Origin: Aliidiomarina sp. B3213
GTDB taxonomy: Bacteria; Pseudomonadota; Gammaproteobacteria; Enterobacterales; Alteromonadaceae
Length of the DNA stretch: 64,000 bases
Direction: 5' to 3'
NCBI RefSeq assembly: GCF_003290085.1
Contig: NZ_QMKJ01000003.1
Location: forward strand, 62,001-126,000
A program made the position numbers and the translations under genes. Position 1 is the first letter of the stretch; the number at the start of each line of letters is the position of its first letter. Below are positions 27,876 through 39,745 of this stretch, in pieces. Below the pieces are notes generated by a model. The model did no database searches, had not been told where the DNA came from, and saw nothing but the letters and a program-made list of their open reading frames with translations.

Positions 27876-27919
27876 CCGCTCGTCACAAAAATTTAAGATA
27901 AAACCTTCGAAACGAGCGG
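27876..27919 (-). other. Long-range stem after trxA
   Basis: On the minus strand CCGCTCGT (27919-27912) can pair with ACGAGCGG (27883-27876) around a 28-base A/T-rich loop, starting 13 bases after the trxA stop. There is no T-run, so it is not a standard terminator. It may protect the trxA transcript end or help separate trxA from rho. Confidence 0.5.
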
Positions 27920-27932
27920 CAATCAACCGAAC

Positions 27933-28259
27933 TTAGATGTTTTCGTTGATAAATTCTGCAAGTTGAGTTTTGGACATAGCGCCAACTTTCGTACCTACAA
28001 CTTCGCCGTTCTTAAACAACAATAGCGTTGGAATACCACGAATGTTGTACTTTGGAGGCGTCTGATTGTTGTGGTCTACATTCAGCTTACCCACAGTAAG
28101 CTTACCTTCAAACTCTGTAGCTACTTCGTCTAAGATAGGCGCGATCATTTTACATGGTCCACACCACTCAGCCCAAAAATCTACCAAGACGGGTTGGTCA
28201 GCGTTAATTACGTCAGCTTCAAAGCTGTCGTCGCTTAGCTGAACAATCTTGTCACTCAT
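27933..28259 (-). CDS. trxA: Thioredoxin
   Basis: The 108-residue protein has the active site WAEWCGPCK and the cis-proline loop RGIPTLLLF, with standard Trx length. It is the general cytoplasmic dithiol donor for ribonucleotide reductase, peroxiredoxins and others. The start ATG at 28259 follows GGAGAAG. Gene order trxA-rho, divergent from rhlB, matches E. coli. Confidence 0.97.
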   Translation of the reverse strand: MSDKIVQLSDDSFEADVINADQPVLVDFWAEWCGPCKMIAPILDEVATEFEGKLTVGKLNVDHNNQTPPKYNIRGIPTLLLFKNGEVVGTKVGAMSKTQLAEFINENI

Positions 28260-28304
28260 GTTACTTCTCCAAATTTAGTTGCATGCGTGTCTAGTTAAGA
28301 CAAC

Positions 28305-28334
28305 ATTATAGAACACTATGGTACGCATATTGAA
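28305..28334 (-). promoter_or_regulatory. Candidate promoter of trxA
   Basis: A perfect TATAAT on the minus strand (28310-28305), with TTCAAT (28334-28329) 18 bases upstream as a modest -35. The predicted start of transcription is about 40 bases before the trxA ATG. Confidence 0.6.
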
Positions 28335-28365
28335 GCATTTATGTTTCCTAATGCAAGCGTAAACC

Positions 28366-28374
28366 TGATACAAT
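28366..28374 (+). promoter_or_regulatory. rhlB: Extended -10 promoter of rhlB
   Basis: TG (28366-28367), one base, then TACAAT (28369-28374). A start site seven bases downstream would be the A of the rhlB ATG at 28381. No ribosome-binding site is present, which fits a leaderless transcript. Confidence 0.6.
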
Positions 28375-28380
28375 TTAGTT

Positions 28381-29649
28381 ATGACTAATAAACATTTAAC
28401 AGAAACCAAGTTTGCCGAGCTAGGTTTGCACCCTAAAGTACTGGATGCACTAAATAATCTCGGCTTTGAGAACTGTACACCGATTCAGGCAATGAGCTTG
28501 CCTGTTGCGTTACAGGGCAAAGATGTGGCTGGCCAAGCGCAAACCGGAACCGGAAAAACAATTGCGTTTCTTGTGGCGCTCTTTAACCACCTTATTACCC
28601 GTCCCAAGCGCATTAGCGACTCTAATCATCCTCGCGCCCTTATAATGGCACCTACGAGAGAACTTGCCGTTCAGATCTTTAACGACGCAGAAACTATCGC
28701 TAAGTCTTGTGGGCTAAAAGCATCTGTAGTGTACGGCGGAGAAGGTTATGACGCGCAGCGTGCAGAGCTTCAAGAGGGTGTAGACGTTCTTATAGGAACA
28801 TGCGGACGACTTATTGATTATTTCAAGCAAGGGGTTTACCAACTCGACAACATTGATGTTGTGGTACTCGACGAAGCAGATCGCATGTACGACCTCGGCT
28901 TTATCGACGATGTTCGTTACATGCTGCGTAAAATGCCTTCCCCAGCAGAGCGATTGAACTTATTGTTCTCTGCCACGCTGTCTTTCCGTGTGAAAGAGCT
29001 CGCATACGAGCATATGAACGACCCTACCGCGGTTGAAATCGAGCCGGAACAAATGACCGGTGCGCGTATTGAAGAAGAGCTTCTTTATCCAAGTAAGCCC
29101 GACAAAATGAAGCTACTGCTGACGTTAATGGAAGAAGATTGGCCAGACAAAGCCATTGTGTTTTCCAATACTAAGCATGGTTGTAGCGAAGTTTATCATT
29201 GGTTAGCGGCCGACAAGCACCGTGTAGGTTTGCTTACTGGGGATGTGCCACAACGTAAACGCCTGAAAATTTTGGAAGACTTTACCAGCGGTAAAATTGA
29301 TGTGCTGGTGGCTACAGACGTTGCGGCCCGAGGCTTACATATCCCATCAGTAAGTCACGTGTACAATTACGACTTGCCAGACGACTGTGAAGATTACGTG
29401 CACCGCATCGGTAGAACAGGACGAGCAGGCGCGAGTGGTAAGGCAATTAGCTTAGCCTGTGAAGAGTACGTATATAACCTACCGGCTATCGAAAGCTACA
29501 TTGGTCATGCTATTCCGGTTACTAAATACGACCCTAACGCACTGCTTTCCGACCTTAAGAAGCCTCATATTCCGCACAAGCGTCGAATGCAAAGTGGAAA
29601 ACAGTACAACCGTCGGAACAACCAGTCTCGCCCACGAAAGAACGGGTAG
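28381..29649 (+). CDS. rhlB: ATP-dependent RNA helicase RhlB (DEAD box)
   Basis: The 422-residue helicase has the Q motif region (GFENCTPIQ), motif I AQTGTGKT, motif II DEAD in [16 protein letters not shown], and motif [12 protein letters not shown]. The basic tail ([15 protein letters not shown]) is typical of RhlB, which unwinds RNA in the degradosome by binding RNase E. The N-terminus [10 protein letters not shown] aligns with E. coli RhlB, confirming the ATG at 28381 although there is no ribosome site. gppA follows 17 bases downstream, as in E. coli. Confidence 0.97.
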   Translation: MTNKHLTETKFAELGLHPKVLDALNNLGFENCTPIQAMSLPVALQGKDVAGQAQTGTGKTIAFLVALFNHLITRPKRISDSNHPRALIMAPTRELAVQIFNDAETIAKSCGLKASVVYGGEGYDAQRAELQEGVDVLIGTCGRLIDYFKQGVYQLDNIDVVVLDEADRMYDLGFIDDVRYMLRKMPSPAERLNLLFSATLSFRVKELAYEHMNDPTAVEIEPEQMTGARIEEELLYPSKPDKMKLLLTLMEEDWPDKAIVFSNTKHGCSEVYHWLAADKHRVGLLTGDVPQRKRLKILEDFTSGKIDVLVATDVAARGLHIPSVSHVYNYDLPDDCEDYVHRIGRTGRAGASGKAISLACEEYVYNLPAIESYIGHAIPVTKYDPNALLSDLKKPHIPHKRRMQSGKQYNRRNNQSRPRKNG

Positions 29650-29666
29650 GATAGAGTTTGGAGCCT

Positions 29667-31145
29667 ATGCGATCTAAAGAATATTATGCAGCGATCGATT
29701 TAGGCTCCAATAGTTTTCACATGCTTGTTGTGCGTGTGGTAGCGGGCTCTATTCAAATAGTCTCTAAAATAAAACGCAAAATTCGCCTAGCCGAGGGGCT
29801 CGACGAGCAAGGAAACTTAGCGGCTGACGCCCAACAACGGGCATTAGATTGCTTAGCCATTTTCGCTGATCGCGTGAACGATATTGCTCCCGAGAACATC
29901 AGCGCTGTTGGTACGGCGGCATTGCGACAGCTCGACCCGCAAGACCCTTTCCTCGACACCATGCAAGAGGTGCTTGGGCATCCGATCAAAATCATTCCAG
30001 GTGAAGTAGAAGCACAAACTATCTATCAAGGTATCGCTCACACCACAGCAACGAATCATAGCTTAATGGTTTGCGATATCGGCGGAGCTAGTACCGAACT
30101 TGCTATTGGCGAAGGCTATATACCTAAATCGGTGAAAAGCTTACCTATGGGCTGCGTAACTTGGAAACAGCGTTACTTTCCCGAAGGCGTTATTGAGCAA
30201 GCCAATATCGACAAAGCAGTAGCTGCTGCAGAAGCCGTGGTTGCTCCTTATGTTCAACAGTTTGAGAAAGCTAGCGAACTGCGTGTACTTGGCGCCAGTG
30301 GAACATTTAAAGCGCTACAAGACATTGCTAGGCACCGGCAACAAAGCGAAGTTTTTCAGCTCGACTGGCTTGAGGAAATGTTGCACGAGGCGGCTCAATT
30401 TGAGCACTTAGATGAGCTAAATGTACCGGGCTTAAAACCCGATCGTGTGCTCGTTTTCTTACCTGGCGTTTGCATTCTTATCGGTATTTTTAAGCAGCTC
30501 AAACTCCAAGGTGTTGAAGCAACCGAGGCAGCGCTGCGCGAAGGGCTTATCTATGGAATGTTGACCGAGCTGCAGCACGATGATGTACAGCTTAGAACAC
30601 TTGAAAGCCTGTCAGAGCATTATCAGATTGATGCCAACCAAACCATTCGGGTACTAACGGTATTTCAAAACTTTGAACAGCAACTGAATAACTCAATGCT
30701 ACAAGACGAAACTGTCGCCTCTGTAGCAAGAGCTGTAGCCTATTTACACGAAATTGGTTTGAGCATGAGTTATAAGAAGGCTGGTCGTCATAGCCGTTAT
30801 GTACTCAAAAATACCAATTTGCCGGGCTTCTCATTACGAGAGCGTGAAGCGTTATTAGAAGTGCTCGAGGGAGTCGGCGGTACCATTGATGAAGACAGCA
30901 CCCCCGACAAGTTGCCGGCAGAACCACAATTTGCTTTACTCACACGGCTGCTGCGGTTAGCTATTTTATTATGTCAGCGCCGTAATAACGACCGAGTCCC
31001 TAGCGTGAAATTAAGCCTAAAAGGCACCCAACTGTCGGTGCAGCTACCTAAAGGCTTTTTCCACGAGAACCGCTATTTAGCAAGCCTTCTGTTAGAAGAA
31101 GAACGCTTTCAAAGCCAGTTTGGTGGTTTAGAGCTCTTTGAGTAG
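29667..31145 (+). CDS. gppA: Ppx/GppA phosphatase (pppGpp phosphohydrolase/exopolyphosphatase)
   Basis: The 492-residue protein has the Ppx/GppA N-terminus YYAAIDLGSNSFHMLVV, the second phosphate loop CDIGGASTELAIG, and a C-terminal HD-like helical region (AYLHEIGLSMSYKKAGRHS). It converts pppGpp to ppGpp and/or degrades polyphosphate. The position after rhlB favours gppA. The ATG at 29667 is used; an in-frame TTG at 29658 is possible. It meets hemB convergently, with four bases between stop codons. Confidence 0.93.
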   Translation: MRSKEYYAAIDLGSNSFHMLVVRVVAGSIQIVSKIKRKIRLAEGLDEQGNLAADAQQRALDCLAIFADRVNDIAPENISAVGTAALRQLDPQDPFLDTMQEVLGHPIKIIPGEVEAQTIYQGIAHTTATNHSLMVCDIGGASTELAIGEGYIPKSVKSLPMGCVTWKQRYFPEGVIEQANIDKAVAAAEAVVAPYVQQFEKASELRVLGASGTFKALQDIARHRQQSEVFQLDWLEEMLHEAAQFEHLDELNVPGLKPDRVLVFLPGVCILIGIFKQLKLQGVEATEAALREGLIYGMLTELQHDDVQLRTLESLSEHYQIDANQTIRVLTVFQNFEQQLNNSMLQDETVASVARAVAYLHEIGLSMSYKKAGRHSRYVLKNTNLPGFSLREREALLEVLEGVGGTIDEDSTPDKLPAEPQFALLTRLLRLAILLCQRRNNDRVPSVKLSLKGTQLSVQLPKGFFHENRYLASLLLEEERFQSQFGGLELFE

Positions 31146-31149
31146 AGTT

Positions 31150-34021
<2,872 letters not shown>

Positions 34022-34025
<4 letters not shown>

Positions 34026-34816
34026 TGAGGCAGCCCCCAAACACCAAACAAGTCTTTGGCATTTTGCGAGGTTATTGCAGCTAACTCTTTCTCATCCTGT
34101 CCTCTCAACTTCGCAACCACTTCCCCAATATGCGGCAAATAATGAGGGTAATTCACACGACTTCTCGGCTTAGGTCGCAATGTTCTGGGCAGTAAGTATG
34201 GCGCGTCTGTTTCCAGTAGCAGTCTGTTTTGCGGTATTTGGGATAATGCTTGTTGTAGGCTTTCCCCACGTCGTTCGTCGCAAACCCAACCGGTAATACC
34301 GATGTAAGGGTTAAAGCGCATGTACCGCTCTAAAGCTTCAGGACCTTGGGTAAAACAATGAATAAACAATGCGGGTAACTGAGCTTCAAATTCGCTCAAA
34401 ATAGCAATTTGGTCGTCTATGGCGTCTCGTTCGTGCAGGTACAGGGGCAACCGTAAGTCACACGCTATTTCGACTTGCTTGTGAAAAACGCTACGCTGCT
34501 GAGCTGGCTCTGAGAAGTTTCGATTATAATCTAGACCACATTCACCAATAGCTCTTATTTCTTGATGTTGAGCAAGCTCTCGTAAACTTTCAAGCGCTTC
34601 TAAAGTTACCGAATCCGCTTGATGAGGATGTACCCCAGCGGTTCCGATACAGCTGTTGTATTGCTGGCAAGTGCTCAGTACCTGCTGGGTTTCCTCAAGA
34701 TCACTACTAATTAGAACAAAATGATGAACGCCCAGGCTTTCGGCTTGCGCTAGAACCTGGTTTTTATCGGAAAACTGACTGCTATGGAGGTTTACTCCAC
34801 AATCAATCCAACTCAT
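34022..34816 (-). CDS. tatD: TatD-family metal-dependent hydrolase/DNase
   Basis: The 264-residue TIM-barrel hydrolase has metal ligands in GVHPHQAD, AIGECGLDYNRNF, LYLHERDA, FIHCFTQG and LETDAPYLLP. TatD enzymes are 3'-5' exonucleases acting in DNA repair or degradation and are not needed for Tat export despite the neighbourhood. The first motif, usually D-x-H-x-H, is replaced by D-C-G-V-N-L-H, so one His is altered. It shares one base with the upstream stop (TAATG) and overlaps the cyclase start. Confidence 0.92.
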
Positions 34817-35280
34817 TAGTTATCTCGAACAACCCGAACTCTGCGATTCAGACCCGGAGTGCGCAAATAATGCGAATTGAACATGCCTTTCTGAAGGTAA
34901 TATTGACGACCCACCTCAAATGGGAAGCCTGTGTCTCTTTCTTGCTGACGCCACACTTCACCGTTTCTTAGACGTAGGTGCCACATTTGGCGGCTGTCTT
35001 GCCACATTTCGGTGATATCAAGGAACGCTTCACTGGTTTCACCCTCTTCTACCGTTTGTTCGCTTACAGGCGTTTCCGCCAAAGTTTCCGAAGCAGGTAA
35101 AGCCGCTACAATATTGTCAAAGCAAACTAACCGAGCTAAAGAGTCTTCTATTCCCTTACAGGTTTGCAGCTTCTCAATAAGGCTTGGTAATGTTTCACCG
35201 CCGGCAGACTGCGCCTGAGCTGGCGCATTAAAACTATAAGCTCCGACAAATGTCAGCAACAAAATAATAAGTTTCTTCAT
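34816..35280 (-). CDS. Small secreted protein with a conserved Cys pair, unknown function
   Basis: The 154-residue protein has a clear signal peptide (cleaved after AQAQ). The mature part has Cys41 and Cys53 in the pattern C-K-G-I-x(4)-A-R-L-V-C-F-D, the same pattern seen at the start of VasI/TagO-type periplasmic proteins, and likely forms a disulfide. An acidic linker follows, then a C-terminal beta-rich part ([20 protein letters not shown]). It overlaps tatC by four bases and touches tatD, so it is translationally tied to both. Function is not known; no type VI secretion genes are nearby. Confidence 0.75.
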   Translation of the reverse strand: MKKLIILLLTFVGAYSFNAPAQAQSAGGETLPSLIEKLQTCKGIEDSLARLVCFDNIVAALPASETLAETPVSEQTVEEGETSEAFLDITEMWQDSRQMWHLRLRNGEVWRQQERDTGFPFEVGRQYYLQKGMFNSHYLRTPGLNRRVRVVRDN

Positions 35281-36047
35281 GGTTGATCCTGTTGTGCCTT
35301 TTCTTCTTCGCCTGACTCGTTATGTTCTTTTGAAGCAGACTTTCCATACATTCCGCCAACGATGACCCCGACCTCAAATAATAGCCACATAGGCAATGCC
35401 AATAGGGTCTGAGAAATTACATCTGGAGGGGTTAAAAGCATACCAATTACAAACACCCCAACAATGACATAAGGGCGTTTTTGGCGCAACTGTGCGGCTG
35501 TTACAGTTCCTGTCCAGCACAGTAAGATGATTGCGATAGGAATTTCAAACGCGAACCCGAACGCAAAGAATATTTTTAGTACGAAATTCAAATAGCTGGA
35601 TATGTCTGTGGCAATCGTTATGCCTTCCGGAGCCATCTTGGTAAAGAACCCAAAAGCAAGCGGCAGTACAACGAAAAAGGCAAACGCAATTCCCGCATAA
35701 AATAACAAGCTACTACTCACCAACAGCGGCGCAACCAAGCGCTTCTCATGTTGATATAAGCCTGGAGCTATAAACCGCCATATTTGATGCAATAAAAAAG
35801 GGACGGCTAACGCGAATGCCACCACAAAGGTTAATTTAAAAGGCGCGAAAAAAGGTGCGGCTACGTCCGTAGCAATCATGTTTGAACCGGGTGGTAGCAC
35901 AGCCATAAGCGGTGCGGCTAAAAGCTCGTAAATGTCGCGGGCAAAGTAAGCGAGCGCTAGAAAGATAACAACAATAACAAGCACACTGCGAAGTAGTGTC
36001 TTGCGAAGCTCAACTAGATGGTCAAGCAATGAACCGCTGCCACTCAT
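35277..36047 (-). CDS. tatC: Sec-independent protein translocase TatC
   Basis: The 256-residue inner-membrane protein with six helices shows the TatC signature at the N-terminus ([14 protein letters not shown]), the periplasmic MAPEGI segment and the conserved Glu in [10 protein letters not shown]. It recognises twin-arginine signals together with TatB. It overlaps tatB by four bases upstream and the Cys-pair protein gene downstream. A short acidic cytosolic tail ends the protein. Confidence 0.97.
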   Translation of the reverse strand: MSGSGSLLDHLVELRKTLLRSVLVIVVIFLALAYFARDIYELLAAPLMAVLPPGSNMIATDVAAPFFAPFKLTFVVAFALAVPFLLHQIWRFIAPGLYQHEKRLVAPLLVSSSLLFYAGIAFAFFVVLPLAFGFFTKMAPEGITIATDISSYLNFVLKIFFAFGFAFEIPIAIILLCWTGTVTAAQLRQKRPYVIVGVFVIGMLLTPPDVISQTLLALPMWLLFEVGVIVGGMYGKSASKEHNESGEEEKAQQDQP

Positions 36048-36412
36048 GAGTTACCTCGCGGCTTTCGTTCTTCACTGCTGCTTTCGTCTTTTTCTTCCTT
36101 ATCTTGCCACTGGCCGTCTTGATAGGGGTTCTGTACTTTTGCGGCGGCCGACTCTAGCTCCGCCAAAGAACGTTGTAACTCTGGCGACATCTGGTCTTTA
36201 CCTTGCATCGACTCAATTTTCTTTAGATTGTCGTGCAGCTCTTTAATACGCAACTCATGGTTTAACTCAGCATGCATTTTTGAACCAAACTGCTTCACAC
36301 TGGCTACCGTGCGTTGCACTGAACGCAAAGCAGAAGGCAGCCGCTCCGGCCCTAGCACCAACAGAGCGACTACGCCAATAACAAGTAATTCCCAGAAGCC
36401 AATATCAAACAT
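36044..36412 (-). CDS. tatB: Sec-independent protein translocase TatB
   Basis: The 122-residue protein has one N-terminal helix ([19 protein letters not shown]), the G-P-E-R-L-P hinge typical of TatB, and a long amphipathic, charged helix ([17 protein letters not shown]). It forms the receptor complex with TatC. It sits between tatA (8-base gap) and tatC (ATGA overlap). Confidence 0.96.
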   Translation of the reverse strand: MFDIGFWELLVIGVVALLVLGPERLPSALRSVQRTVASVKQFGSKMHAELNHELRIKELHDNLKKIESMQGKDQMSPELQRSLAELESAAAKVQNPYQDGQWQDKEEKDESSSEERKPRGNS

Positions 36413-36420
36413 GGAGCGAA

Positions 36421-36648
36421 TTAGTCGTTTTTAGACTTTTGTTCTTCGGTCGAAGACTTTTGCTGAGGCGTTTGCTCAAAATCAGCGTCTTTATCCTCAA
36501 GCTTTTGCTTTTCTTCGTCACTCATTTCTTTTTTAAAGCCACGAACCGCTGAACCCAAATCTCCGCCAAGAGAGCGTAATTTTTTACCACCAAACAATAG
36601 CACCACAATGAGCAGTACAATCAATAATTGCCAAATACCAATACCCAT
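36421..36648 (-). CDS. tatA: Sec-independent protein translocase TatA
   Basis: The 75-residue pore-forming subunit has a short membrane helix ([16 protein letters not shown]), the F-G-G-K-K-L hinge, the G-x-D-L-G-x-A-V-R-G-F-K-K amphipathic helix and a charged tail. It is the promoter-proximal tat gene, 18 bases after ubiB. Confidence 0.96.
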   Translation of the reverse strand: MGIGIWQLLIVLLIVVLLFGGKKLRSLGGDLGSAVRGFKKEMSDEEKQKLEDKDADFEQTPQQKSSTEEQKSKND

Positions 36649-36666
36649 TTCTTACACCCTTTAGTT

Positions 36667-38322
36667 CTAACTCAATGGGTTGCGCTTGGGCGACTTACGC
36701 CACGCAACAATCCAACACAAAACAGACACAGACGCCGCTGTAATGGTCATCCATGGCTCTAAATTAGCCGCATAAATTACCGTTGATCCAACTGTTAAAC
36801 TAGCCGCAAGCATGGTCCACCAGCGCTTGGTTTCCACTTGTTGCATTAACTCGACTTGGCGAGCTTGCATAGAAACCTCCTGGCGCTGCTGACTGCGCAA
36901 AGCATGCAACGTGTCATACAACAACATCGGCATTTCCGGAAGCTTTTCCGCCCACCTCGGAGCCTGCTCTTTCACACTTCTCCATACTGCGCGCCAGCCG
37001 ATTTGTTCTTGCATCCAGCGCTCGAGAAACGGTTTAGCTGTTTTCCATAAGTCTAATTCAGGATATAAATTGCGGCCTAAGCCCTCAACGTAAAGCAATG
37101 TTTTCTGAAGTAAAACAAGTTGAGGCTGAACTTCCATTTCGAATCTGCGAGCAGTATTAAATAAATTAACCAACACGTGACCAAATGAAATTTCAGCAAG
37201 CGGCTTCTCAAAAATAGGCTCACACACAGTACGAATAGCTGATTCAAACTCTTCGATGTTGATATGCGACGGCACCCAACCTGAATCTACATGTAGCTCT
37301 GCTACTCTGCGATAATCACGATTAAAAAACGCTATAAAATTCTCTGCTAAGTAGCGCTTATCTTCTCGATTAAGCGTACCTACAATTCCGAAGTCGACGG
37401 CGATGTAACGAGGCGACTCGGGTCGCGTAGGGTCCACAAAAATATTTCCTGGATGCATATCAGCATGGAAGAAGCTGTCACGGAACACCTGGGTAAAGAA
37501 AACTTCAACACCCCGCTCCGCTAAGACATTAAGGTGAATACCCGCCTTTTTGAGAGCTTCTACGTCACTAATAGGAATACCTGAAATACGCTCCATCACC
37601 ATCACATTCGCGCGACTGTAGTCACTATATACTTCAGGGATATACAGCATTTCCGAGTCTACAAAATTACGGCGTAGTTGAATTGCGTTTGCCGCCTCCC
37701 TTGCTAAATTCAACTCGTCGAGAAGTGTTTTCCGATACTCTTTGATTACTTCAACCGGCTTTAAGCGCTTTCCATCAGGTAACACACGTGCCGCCACACG
37801 AGCAACGGTGATCATCAATTCAATGTCGGCATGAATAGTGTTTAAGATGTCCGGACGAATCACCTTAATGACCACATCCTGCTCGCCCCGAGTTTCTGTC
37901 GCGGCTAGCTTAGCTGCATGCACCTGCGCAATAGACGCAGACGCTAATGGCTCAACCTCAAATTCGCTAAACACCGTGTCTAAGTTAAAGCCTAATGATT
38001 TCTCGATCACTTTCTGGGCTTGTTCGCCAGGAAAAGGGGGAACGCGATCTTGCAGCTTAGAGAGCTCCATAATCATGTCTGGCGGAAGTAAGTCACGTCG
38101 CGTGGACAGCATCTGCCCAAGTTTTACGAAAACCGGACCCAAGGTTTCGAGCGCCAGGCGTAACCGCATACCTAAAGGCTGGTCTTTGTGCTTGTTACGC
38201 ATCCAAAACAAACAGCCGCGAAGAACTCTTGCCCACCAAGGAAGAACATCCTTGGGTAGCATTTCGTCGACACCGTACTTCATTAATACGCTGAGAATTT
38301 TATAGAATCGAAATATCCGCAC
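36667..38322 (-). CDS. ubiB: UbiB, ubiquinone biosynthesis ATPase/kinase-like protein
   Basis: The 551-residue ABC1/ADCK/UbiB protein has the KxGQ motif ([17 protein letters not shown]), the catalytic-loop-like [11 protein letters not shown], the AVDFGIVG metal motif and two C-terminal membrane helices. It is needed for ubiquinone synthesis, probably by extracting lipid intermediates with ATP hydrolysis. The start is a GTG one base after the ubiJ stop; the predicted N-terminus aligns with E. coli UbiB. Confidence 0.96.
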   Translation of the reverse strand: MRIFRFYKILSVLMKYGVDEMLPKDVLPWWARVLRGCLFWMRNKHKDQPLGMRLRLALETLGPVFVKLGQMLSTRRDLLPPDMIMELSKLQDRVPPFPGEQAQKVIEKSLGFNLDTVFSEFEVEPLASASIAQVHAAKLAATETRGEQDVVIKVIRPDILNTIHADIELMITVARVAARVLPDGKRLKPVEVIKEYRKTLLDELNLAREAANAIQLRRNFVDSEMLYIPEVYSDYSRANVMVMERISGIPISDVEALKKAGIHLNVLAERGVEVFFTQVFRDSFFHADMHPGNIFVDPTRPESPRYIAVDFGIVGTLNREDKRYLAENFIAFFNRDYRRVAELHVDSGWVPSHINIEEFESAIRTVCEPIFEKPLAEISFGHVLVNLFNTARRFEMEVQPQLVLLQKTLLYVEGLGRNLYPELDLWKTAKPFLERWMQEQIGWRAVWRSVKEQAPRWAEKLPEMPMLLYDTLHALRSQQRQEVSMQARQVELMQQVETKRWWTMLAASLTVGSTVIYAANLEPWMTITAASVSVLCWIVAWRKSPKRNPLS

Positions 38323-38323
38323 G

Positions 38324-38914
38324 TTACTGTAACTTCCTTAAATCACTCTCAAGCGCACTTAAACGCTCGTTCATCGCTCGAATGTCGGCCTTTACGTACT
38401 CAAAATCTACAGAGCTTGCAGCCAGTTGCAATTCCTCAACTAGCAACTCTTGCACCCGCCCCTGAGCTTCTTGCAAGCGTCCTGGTTTATGTAGAGCTCT
38501 TATTTTTTTCGCCATTAAATGAGCCGGAACATCACCAATAACGCTGGACAAAAGCTCTTCCCAATCGATATCAAGCTTTACGAATACGTCTGCCGCTTGC
38601 TGTAACAAGATTGGGTCGCCTTGCACTTGCAGCTTACCGGCTTGGATAGCGGCAGTAGCTTGAGCGGCGTCCATAAGCAATGGTGCATCAAAAATCGAAA
38701 ATGTGACTTTGGCGTCAACATGTTCGTAGTCGGGACCGAGCATCATAATTTCGCTTTCCATAAAGCGAAATACGAACGGCATGGGTAGCTCTGCCACATT
38801 GATATGCACAACCTTTTGGCTTAATGGTTTCAGTCTATTCGACGCGCTATCGTCATGCGCCAGCGCATGATTCAAAGCTCGCTCAACTGCACCTCGAAGC
38901 GCGTGTCCAAACAT
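38324..38914 (-). CDS. ubiJ: UbiJ, ubiquinone biosynthesis accessory factor
   Basis: The 196-residue protein has an SCP2-type lipid-binding N-terminal domain ([34 protein letters not shown]) and a C-terminal coiled coil ([19 protein letters not shown]). UbiJ organises the soluble Ubi complex with UbiK and binds the lipid intermediates. The gene shares one base with ubiE (TAATG) and is one base from ubiB, the standard ubiE-J-B order. Confidence 0.94.
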   Translation of the reverse strand: MFGHALRGAVERALNHALAHDDSASNRLKPLSQKVVHINVAELPMPFVFRFMESEIMMLGPDYEHVDAKVTFSIFDAPLLMDAAQATAAIQAGKLQVQGDPILLQQAADVFVKLDIDWEELLSSVIGDVPAHLMAKKIRALHKPGRLQEAQGRVQELLVEELQLAASSVDFEYVKADIRAMNERLSALESDLRKLQ

Positions 38915-39666
38915 TAAAATTTGAACCCTCGGTGCAATGCCACAATACCGCCAGTCATATTCTGATAAGACACCTGAGAAAAGCCCGCCGACTCCATCAT
39001 ACCTTTAAGCGTTTCTTGATCTGGGTGCATGCGGATAGACTCAGCGAGGTATTGGTAGCTGTCCTTATCTTTAGCAATGAACTCGCCCATCTTCGGTAAA
39101 ATATGAAACGAATACATATCATAAGTCTTCGACAACCACTCTTGAGTTGGCTTTGAAAACTCTAATACCAACAAGCGACCGCCAGGTTTCAATACACGAA
39201 GCATAGAACGCAATGCATTCTCTTTTTCGGTGACATTTCTGAGACCAAACGCAATGGTAATACAGTCGAAGTAATCGTCTGGAAAAGGAAGTTGTTCGGC
39301 ATCGGCTTGCACAAAGGAAACATTTCCTACCACGCCTTGGTTGTAAAGTTTCTCGCGGCCAACTTTCAACATGGAGTCATTGATATCCGCAAGCACAACT
39401 TCACCTTCAGCGCCCACGATTTTAGAGAACTTTGCGGTTAAGTCTCCGGTGCCGCCTGCAAGATCTAAAACTCTTTGACCCGCGCGAACACCGCTACTGT
39501 CGATAGTTTGCCGTTTCCATAACCGATGAATACCTGCCGACATTACATCGTTCATAATGTCGTACTTGGCTGCTACAGAATCAAATACACCAGCGACCAT
39601 TTTCGCTTTATCTTGTGCATTCACGGTTTTGTAACCAAAATGCGTGGTTTGGTCTTCGTTTTTCAT
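38914..39666 (-). CDS. ubiE: Ubiquinone/menaquinone C-methyltransferase
   Basis: The 250-residue SAM-dependent methyltransferase has motif [13 protein letters not shown], the UbiE signature segments [17 protein letters not shown] and [20 protein letters not shown], and LVLEFSKP. It methylates the demethoxy-quinol ring in ubiquinone synthesis. It is the first gene of the ubiEJB-tat run. Confidence 0.97.
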   Translation of the reverse strand: MKNEDQTTHFGYKTVNAQDKAKMVAGVFDSVAAKYDIMNDVMSAGIHRLWKRQTIDSSGVRAGQRVLDLAGGTGDLTAKFSKIVGAEGEVVLADINDSMLKVGREKLYNQGVVGNVSFVQADAEQLPFPDDYFDCITIAFGLRNVTEKENALRSMLRVLKPGGRLLVLEFSKPTQEWLSKTYDMYSFHILPKMGEFIAKDKDSYQYLAESIRMHPDQETLKGMMESAGFSQVSYQNMTGGIVALHRGFKF

Positions 39667-39745
39667 GGATACCGCTCAATCTAAATCGTGTTTTCGTCTA
39701 GCCCTAGTGTACTCTATGCAGGGCGATTGCCCAAACGCATTCCCT

